64,000 bases of DNA, taken from positions 17,230,450-17,294,449 of the forward strand of contig OZ007581.1 in the NCBI GenBank assembly GCA_963931925.1, read 5' to 3'. Source of the stretch: Onchidella celtica. Its lineage: Eukaryota; Mollusca; Gastropoda; Systellommatophora; Onchidiidae. The position numbers and the translations under genes are program-made. Shown piece by piece: positions 60,701-64,000 of this stretch (the stretch's first letter is position 1; every line of letters begins with the position of its first letter). The notes below the pieces were generated by a model that made no database searches, was not told the DNA's origin, and saw only the letters and a list, made by a program, of their open reading frames with translations.

Positions 60701-62577
60701 TGACCCAGGTTGGATTTATCGGGGATAACATGCGTCTAACTCATAGTTTACTTTAAATCCGAGACCCTCTTATTAATTATTTCAATAGGATATGTGCATC
60801 AAAGTACAACAAAATTGGTACCATTATAAAGTAGAAACTTGCTGCTAAAATTCTAACTGACTACTTATACCAGAAACCCGGTAATAGTTTTAATATAAAT
60901 TTTCAAAGTGTCAGGACTAACAACATTCGACAATTTTGTGCGGGATACTTTCGTCCATTAATACGACGTATCTCCATTGATAACAAACGTTATCATGAGT
61001 ACCTATTTTGTACCGATAGGGTATTGTCTACTCTCAAAAATGAATTCGGGTTCCCGTCTTTCTGTTGGTGGATAACAACGAAGGAGCGAGTTGTAAGAAA
61101 CTTAAAGCCATGATATAAGAGTTGGAAGCCCGGTGGTCAACATTTCCAACTGACCAATCAAAATGCGCGCTTTTCACCGTGATGTGAATAACGGGTCCCG
61201 CACTAGTATTACAAGGGAAATAATCCAATTAATGGTACTCGGCCAAGTGTCCATAAACTACTATGAGTGGCCGTCCCTCACTCACGCACCAGAGTTACCA
61301 TGAAAGCACATTAAAAATAGAAAGTCGTTCATCCTCTCACAGTACTACAGATGGAGTAATTTTTTTGTTCACAAAATATTCGTGCGCCATTGACACTAGG
61401 CCTTGACCTGGATCTCTTGGTTAACTGCCGTTTTGTGTATGTATCGGTATCATCACTTCTTCTGAAGAAACAGGTCGAGGTTAAAAAGAAATAGTAAAAC
61501 ACTGCGCACAGCTACAGCATTTTGCCGACATCAGCAAATCTTTGCCACGCAACTGCTCCACACAACCATGATATTGGAGGAACAGGTGACAGTATGACAA
61601 TAATTGAAAGAAAAAGGGACACAATTGCATTATTTATTGGACACTTTGCCCATAATGGTGATGTTTGATTCCCCACTCCCGTTTTGTTTTTCCTCTCTTC
61701 CACCACTAATCTGCTATTTCGACTTTCTGTTTACCCGACGCAAGTGAGACGGTCCTACTGATGTTGAGATGTTAGGATTGCACTGTACATGAAAGGTATA
61801 GAGGGAGGAGGCCATAGAGTAGGTAAAGAGAATAACTAAGAGATATCAGAGAGTCCAAACGATATGAAAGGTACAAGAGAGATGAATAAGAAAGACAGGA
61901 TAGAGTATGATGATATAACATTGCGGAGATGTCACTGGGAGAGAGAGAGAAAAAGAGAATAAGAAAGAGCAGTAGGCTAAAGCAAAAGGAAGGATTACTA
62001 AGATAGGGATGGAGAGAGAGAAGGAGAAAGAGAGAGTCAGCACCAAGGTCACCATAACCCAGACTTAGAACTGTGTATTTGTTGTATATTTGCAGATAGA
62101 CAACAGGCTGAGTCCAGACAACAGATAGGATTCAAGGCTCAGTTACCAGATGGACGTAAAGTCCCTCTCGGTTACAAAACAACTGTCAGGTGTTTGACAG
62201 AGGTGACCATGAACACAGGTCACCACTATGATGTCTCTACTGGTGTGTTTACTGTGCCTGTCAGTGGCAGGTACCAGGTGACCTTGACACACAGTCAAGA
62301 GAAGAGAGGCGAGGCAAGAAGTATCACACCTTTAATAGTGTGGCATGAGAGTGGAAATGATGGAATAAAAGAAAAGGTGCGAAATCTTGTGTGTCATACA
62401 GGGAAGCTTGGCAGCTGGTACATCCTTGATGGGAGCAGTAAAGTACAGGATAGCAGTGAGAAAGTTGTACAACTGGGGGTGGGAGACAGGTTGTCTGTGG
62501 AGGTCCACCAGTATATTCATTCTTTTGAGAAACTGGTGTCACCCACATGTTTCTCTTGTGTGTTGTTGGATAACTAG
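42682..62577 (+). CDS. C1q-domain gene 3 (complete coding model)
   Basis: Six coding exons: 42682-42786 (an ATG three bases earlier is equally possible), 46603-46726, 48979-49080, 52192-52580, 58133-58178 and 62096-62577. Phases equal gene 2 and the product is about 415 residues. Domain order is the same: helical N-terminus without signal peptide (MAAQSRQEKLLKNK), GQSWVDPQANTGLTFNN, Ser-rich linker, coiled coil with about seven EKVDKIE-type heptads, hinge GMQVGGAAVGG and C1q (GHHYDVSTGVFTVP, VGDRLSVEV, FSCVLLDN). The coiled coil is 25 residues longer than in gene 2. Every splice border follows GT/AG and no exon is interrupted, although introns hold three solo LTRs, a LINE and several DNA transposons. 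This suggests that selection has kept the coding sequence. Confidence 0.85.
43530..46072 (-). repeat. Solo LTR, copy A, gene 3 intron 2
   Basis: On the minus strand it starts TGTGAGAGG and ends CCAACA, with AATAAA about 110 bases before the end. The target duplication TAAC lies at 43526-43529 and 46073-46076. Close to copy C at 58802-61341 (a few differences per hundred bases by eye). No coding parts. Confidence 0.85.
46603..46726 (+). CDS. Gene 3 exon 3
   Basis: 124 bases between TTTGCAG and GTAGTA, coding VTKVGQSWVDPQ through DVVDKIS. Nearly identical to gene 2 exon 3. Confidence 0.8.
46868..47589 (-). mobile_element. 5'-truncated LINE nested in the hAT-like element
   Basis: An 18-base target duplication starting CTAGTCCACAGG flanks the insert (46850-46867, 47590-47607). 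The minus strand has an open 232-codon frame matching the C-terminal part of non-LTR reverse transcriptases: FKYLGG, LYGSECW, RRWGWLGHVLRG, GRRRRGRPKATWRR, DRRGWRSFVAAL. The frame closes at a TAGTAG repeat that also forms the 3' end of the element, so it has almost no 3' UTR. The clade is probably RTE-like, but this is uncertain. Confidence 0.8.
47877..48401 (-). pseudogene. Zinc-finger gene remnant of the hAT-like element
   Basis: An ATG at 48401 starts MDRFLTRSGDAPPPKKKK; the frame shifts near the Lys run. The next frame reads TWYVNASTGERRAWLKVDG and MYCTFCQRFATG with a CX2C pair, as in TTF/ZNF862-like hAT proteins. A third frame gives an acidic Glu-rich tail ending DDFEAALDDSLL. The large transposase core expected between these is absent, so the gene is not functional. 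Confidence 0.55.
48979..49080 (+). CDS. Gene 3 exon 4, Ser-rich linker
   Basis: 102 bases between TGTTCAG and GTCAGC coding a Ser/Pro/Ala-rich linker (TSPSSSSVSQQS). Length equals gene 2. Confidence 0.8.
   Translation, partial: WQQHHHHLPQCHNNLQQGQPPLHSQWMHHQVHL
49125..50488. mobile_element. Non-coding inverted-repeat transposon, gene 3 intron 4
   Basis: Ends CATAGCTGCCAAC and GTTGGCAGCTATG form a perfect 13-base inverted repeat, flanked by ACACTG on both sides (49119-49124, 50489-50494). The gene 2 intron has the empty site. The left end holds repeated ACGTATTTTACG-like motifs. No protein is visible. The 6-bp duplication matches the hAT-like element at 46822-48633. Confidence 0.7.
50495..52191. 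other. Rest of gene 3 intron 4, no feature seen
   Basis: Partly alignable with gene 2 intron 4 (for example near 51240-51480 with 27700-27930, including an A-run). It contains an internal near-repeat: the AGTAGTCAGTGA region near 51650-51700 recurs near 51975-52020. No gene. Confidence 0.5.
52192..52580 (+). CDS. Gene 3 exon 5, extended coiled coil
   Basis: 389 bases after TGTGACAG, ending before GTAAGT. Begins EEQMESLRHRMDTLE, then seven consecutive heptads of KVDKIEE type, then RIQNLEERQKVMDEE and SQLEEGRVRMEK. The 21-base unit makes the exon a coding minisatellite. Confidence 0.85.
52764..57694. mobile_element. Unassigned inverted-repeat element, split by an LTR
   Basis: Absent from gene 2 intron 5. 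Ends read CATGGCGTACAAAAA and, inverted, CACGGCATACAAAAA, flanked by ACCA (52760-52763, 57695-57698). Without the nested LTR it is about 2.4 kb. On the minus strand short open segments at 57364-57603, 54374-54601 (with two CX2C pairs, VCDVCLEC and ICPEC) and 53651-54055 could be pieces of one decayed or intron-containing gene. I do not recognise the family. CAC termini with a 4-bp duplication would suit Chapaev-type (CMC) elements, as a guess. Confidence 0.5.
54865..57388 (+). repeat. Solo LTR, copy B, nested in an unassigned element
   Basis: Starts TGTGAGAGG and ends CCAACA, with AATAAA near 57283. The target duplication TAGG lies at 54861-54864 and 57389-57392. It is more diverged from copies A and C than these are from each other, and lies in the opposite orientation. 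No coding parts. Confidence 0.85.
58133..58178 (+). CDS. Gene 3 exon 6, Gly-rich hinge
   Basis: 46 bases between TTCACAG and GTGAGT, coding VSDLGMQVGGAAVGG. It sits alone between two oppositely oriented solo LTRs. Confidence 0.8.
58306..58427 (+). repeat. Direct repeat flanking a pogo-like element, left
   Basis: Sequence from TACATGAAAGGTATAGAGGG to AATAGAGTA recurs at 61786-61907. Gene 2 has a single copy near 31897, so this is a local duplication in gene 3 intron 6. Confidence 0.7.
58428..61785. mobile_element. Pogo/Tigger-like MITE, split by solo LTR
   Basis: Ends CAGTCTAATCC and, inverted, CAGTGCAATCC sit between TA dinucleotides (58426-58427, 61786-61787), as in Tc1/mariner-pogo elements with CAGT termini. 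Excluding the nested LTR it is about 0.8 kb with no transposase. The insertion point is exactly the junction of a 122-base direct duplication. Confidence 0.55.
58802..61341 (-). repeat. Solo LTR, copy C, gene 3 intron 6
   Basis: Minus-strand TGTGAGAGG...CCAACA ends, target duplication GTAC at 58798-58801 and 61342-61345. Nested within the pogo-like element. No coding parts. Confidence 0.85.
61786..61907 (+). repeat. Direct repeat flanking a pogo-like element, right
   Basis: Second copy of 58306-58427, with a few differences (for example GGCCATAGAG against GACTATAGAG). Confidence 0.7.
61921..62038 (+). repeat. Purine-rich (GA) tract, last intron of gene 3
   Basis: GAGA and AGAAAG repeats just before the C1q exon, as in genes 1 and 2. 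More of the same tract lies before the insertion at 58218-58425. Confidence 0.7.
62096..62577 (+). CDS. Gene 3 exon 7, C1q domain
   Basis: Starts after TTTGCAG and ends in TAG. Contains CLTEVTMNTGHHYDVSTG, VPVSGRYQVTL, VQLGVGDRLSVEV and FSCVLLDN. Residue changes against gene 2 cluster between the strands, in the likely ligand-facing loops. Confidence 0.9.
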
Positions 62578-62715
62578 TCTGTCTGTCTGTCTGTGTGTTT
62601 GTATGTCTGGTTGTATGCTTGTAGGTGTGATTGTCAATGAACATACACCAACATACGTATTGTATAATATGCACTTACACAACTCAAGATTTCATGTCTC
62701 CCATGTATAATTATA

Positions 62716-63250
62716 ATTTCTCTTTTATCTTTCTTTCCTCCTAGATCAGTCATTGTAAGTGTTGTTGTTTTCTTGTCATCCTCTCTTTCTCTTTCTATGT
62801 AGATCTTTCTCTGTCTGTCTCTCCGTCATTCTATGTCAGTGTCTCTCTTTCTCTCTTGATTCTTTTTTTGTCCCTTTTTCGTTTTCAGTTTCTCTCTTGC
62901 CCCAGTCTTTCCCTCTCTCTTCCCCTCTCTCTGTTTCTCTCTACCTCTTTCTTTCTCTTCCTCTGTCTCTCATTCTCTCTTTCTTTCTCTCTTCTATTCT
63001 TTCTCTCTCTCTGTTCACTCTCCTCTTTCTTGCATTCTTCGTCTCACTCTCTTTCTTTCTCTCTTAAGCCTCTCTTTCTCTCTCTCTGTTTCTCTCTTGC
63101 CCCCAATCTTTCCCTCTCTTCCCCTCTCTCTGTGTTTTTCTACCTCTTTTTCTTTCTCTTTTATCCTCTCTCTCTCTCTGTTTCACTCTCCTTCTTTTTC
63201 TTTCTTTCTCTCTTTGTTTCACTCTCTCCCTCTTTCTCTTTCTCTCTCAT
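62716..63250 (+). repeat. Pyrimidine-rich (CT) tract downstream of gene 3
   Basis: More than 500 bases of CTCT and TTTCTC repeats begin about 140 bases after the stop codon, the longest of the three tracts. Open frames in it are low-complexity artefacts. Confidence 0.75.
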
Positions 63251-64000
63251 GATCCACATCAAATTTGGTCACTCTACATGTATTCACTATTCAGCATCAG
63301 CCTGACCTTATATTGATCTATGTCTGTGTTCTGCTGTCTGTCTGTACATACATTCATATGTATTTATGAGTAAAGATGTCTGTAATGTATGCAGCTGCAG
63401 TGTGTATCTGTAGGTTTGTATAAGTGTTCACATCTGTCTGTTTTTATTTTAAATTAACTTTAAATTCCACATTGCATTTTCATTCTTTCTTTTTTACGTT
63501 TTTTTTTTGTACTCCTTCATTCTGGCTTTCCAAATCTCATTGTTTATCTGTACATCTTTCTTAACCTCACATTCTTATTTATAAGGTATGTCATGCAAGT
63601 TTGGTCAAATGAGCATGCATGTGGCAGGTGAGTGTGTAAGGGGAATATTTGTGTACAGGGAATGTTTGTGTACAAGATCATGTGTGTCTGTGTGGGAGGA
63701 TCATTGTGTGTGTGTGTAACAGGAGTGTGTTGGGACTCGCAATTTCTCCTCTCATGTGTCCCTCAACTGTATGTGACACCATGTGATCAACATGGACACC
63801 TCAAGTCATACACCTGATGGACAGTGGTCATTCAGCCACGGCTATTTCTCTCCTATCTGTATGGCTTTATAGAATGTATTTTTAGGTTTATCAGAAGTGT
63901 GATTAAGCGACAGTAAATTTTGGTATCACGAGTGTGAATTCAGACTGAAATTGAAATTAACTCTTTCCATACTGCAATTCAGCCCAAATTAGTCCAAATG
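63251..64000. other. Start of the downstream block behind gene 3
   Basis: From about 63580 on it aligns with 5650-6000 and 33900-34260. No gene is visible before the window ends. Confidence 0.6.

Noticed and set aside
54865-61341. Copies B and C as the two LTRs of one full retrotransposon
   Set aside because: They are in opposite orientation, have different target duplications, and enclose host exon 6.
1-64000. CRISPR arrays, operons or other prokaryotic features
   Set aside because: GT/AG introns, SINEs, LINEs and LTR elements show a eukaryotic genome; tandem repeats seen here are micro- or minisatellites.

Overview
The window looks like metazoan nuclear DNA, most likely from a mollusc: AT-rich, intron-rich, crowded with retrotransposons, tRNA-derived SINEs and terminal-inverted-repeat transposons, with a tandem family of C1q-domain genes of the kind greatly expanded in molluscs. 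I cannot name the species from sequence alone.

The host content is a head-to-tail array of three paralogous C1q-domain genes on the + strand, spaced about 30 kb apart. Gene 1 is only its last three exons (22-1844), and an LTR lies directly against its coiled-coil exon. Gene 2 (coding exons 24817-32691) and gene 3 (42682-62577) each have one probable untranslated first exon and six coding exons with identical phases. Both encode a short helical N-terminus with no visible signal peptide, a Ser-rich linker, a charged coiled coil built of heptads, a Gly-rich hinge, and a C-terminal C1q domain in the last exon. Genes 2 and 3 share a promoter block with a STAT-like palindrome (TTCCGGGAA), 4 bp, then an IRF/ISRE-like motif, at matching distances from the exon 1 splice donor. 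With C1q domains being mollusc immune recognition modules, this suggests an infection-inducible gene cluster.

Because the unit is repeated, most mobile insertions can be read against an empty paralogous site. They are: solo LTRs of about 2.3-2.5 kb at 1879-4427, 29127-31466, 43530-46072, 54865-57388 and 58802-61341; a 7.9-kb Ty3/gypsy element at 9692-17612 whose integrase part precedes reverse transcriptase (Gmr1-like order) and which carries a nested SINE; a 3.4-kb foldback element at 19683-23039; three copies of one SINE family; a small MITE pair; an internally deleted hAT-like element with a nested LINE (46822-48633); and four other inverted-repeat elements in gene 3 introns (39250-41189, 49125-50488, 52764-57694, 58428-61785). 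Gene 3 keeps open exons and intact splice sites although its introns have absorbed about 15 kb of insertions.

All copies also share a purine (GA) tract in the last intron and a pyrimidine (CT) tract just downstream of the stop codon. Other stretches (4836-9686, 17618-18780, 33160-38340, 50495-52191, 63251-64000) are paralogous non-coding DNA with no gene I can support.
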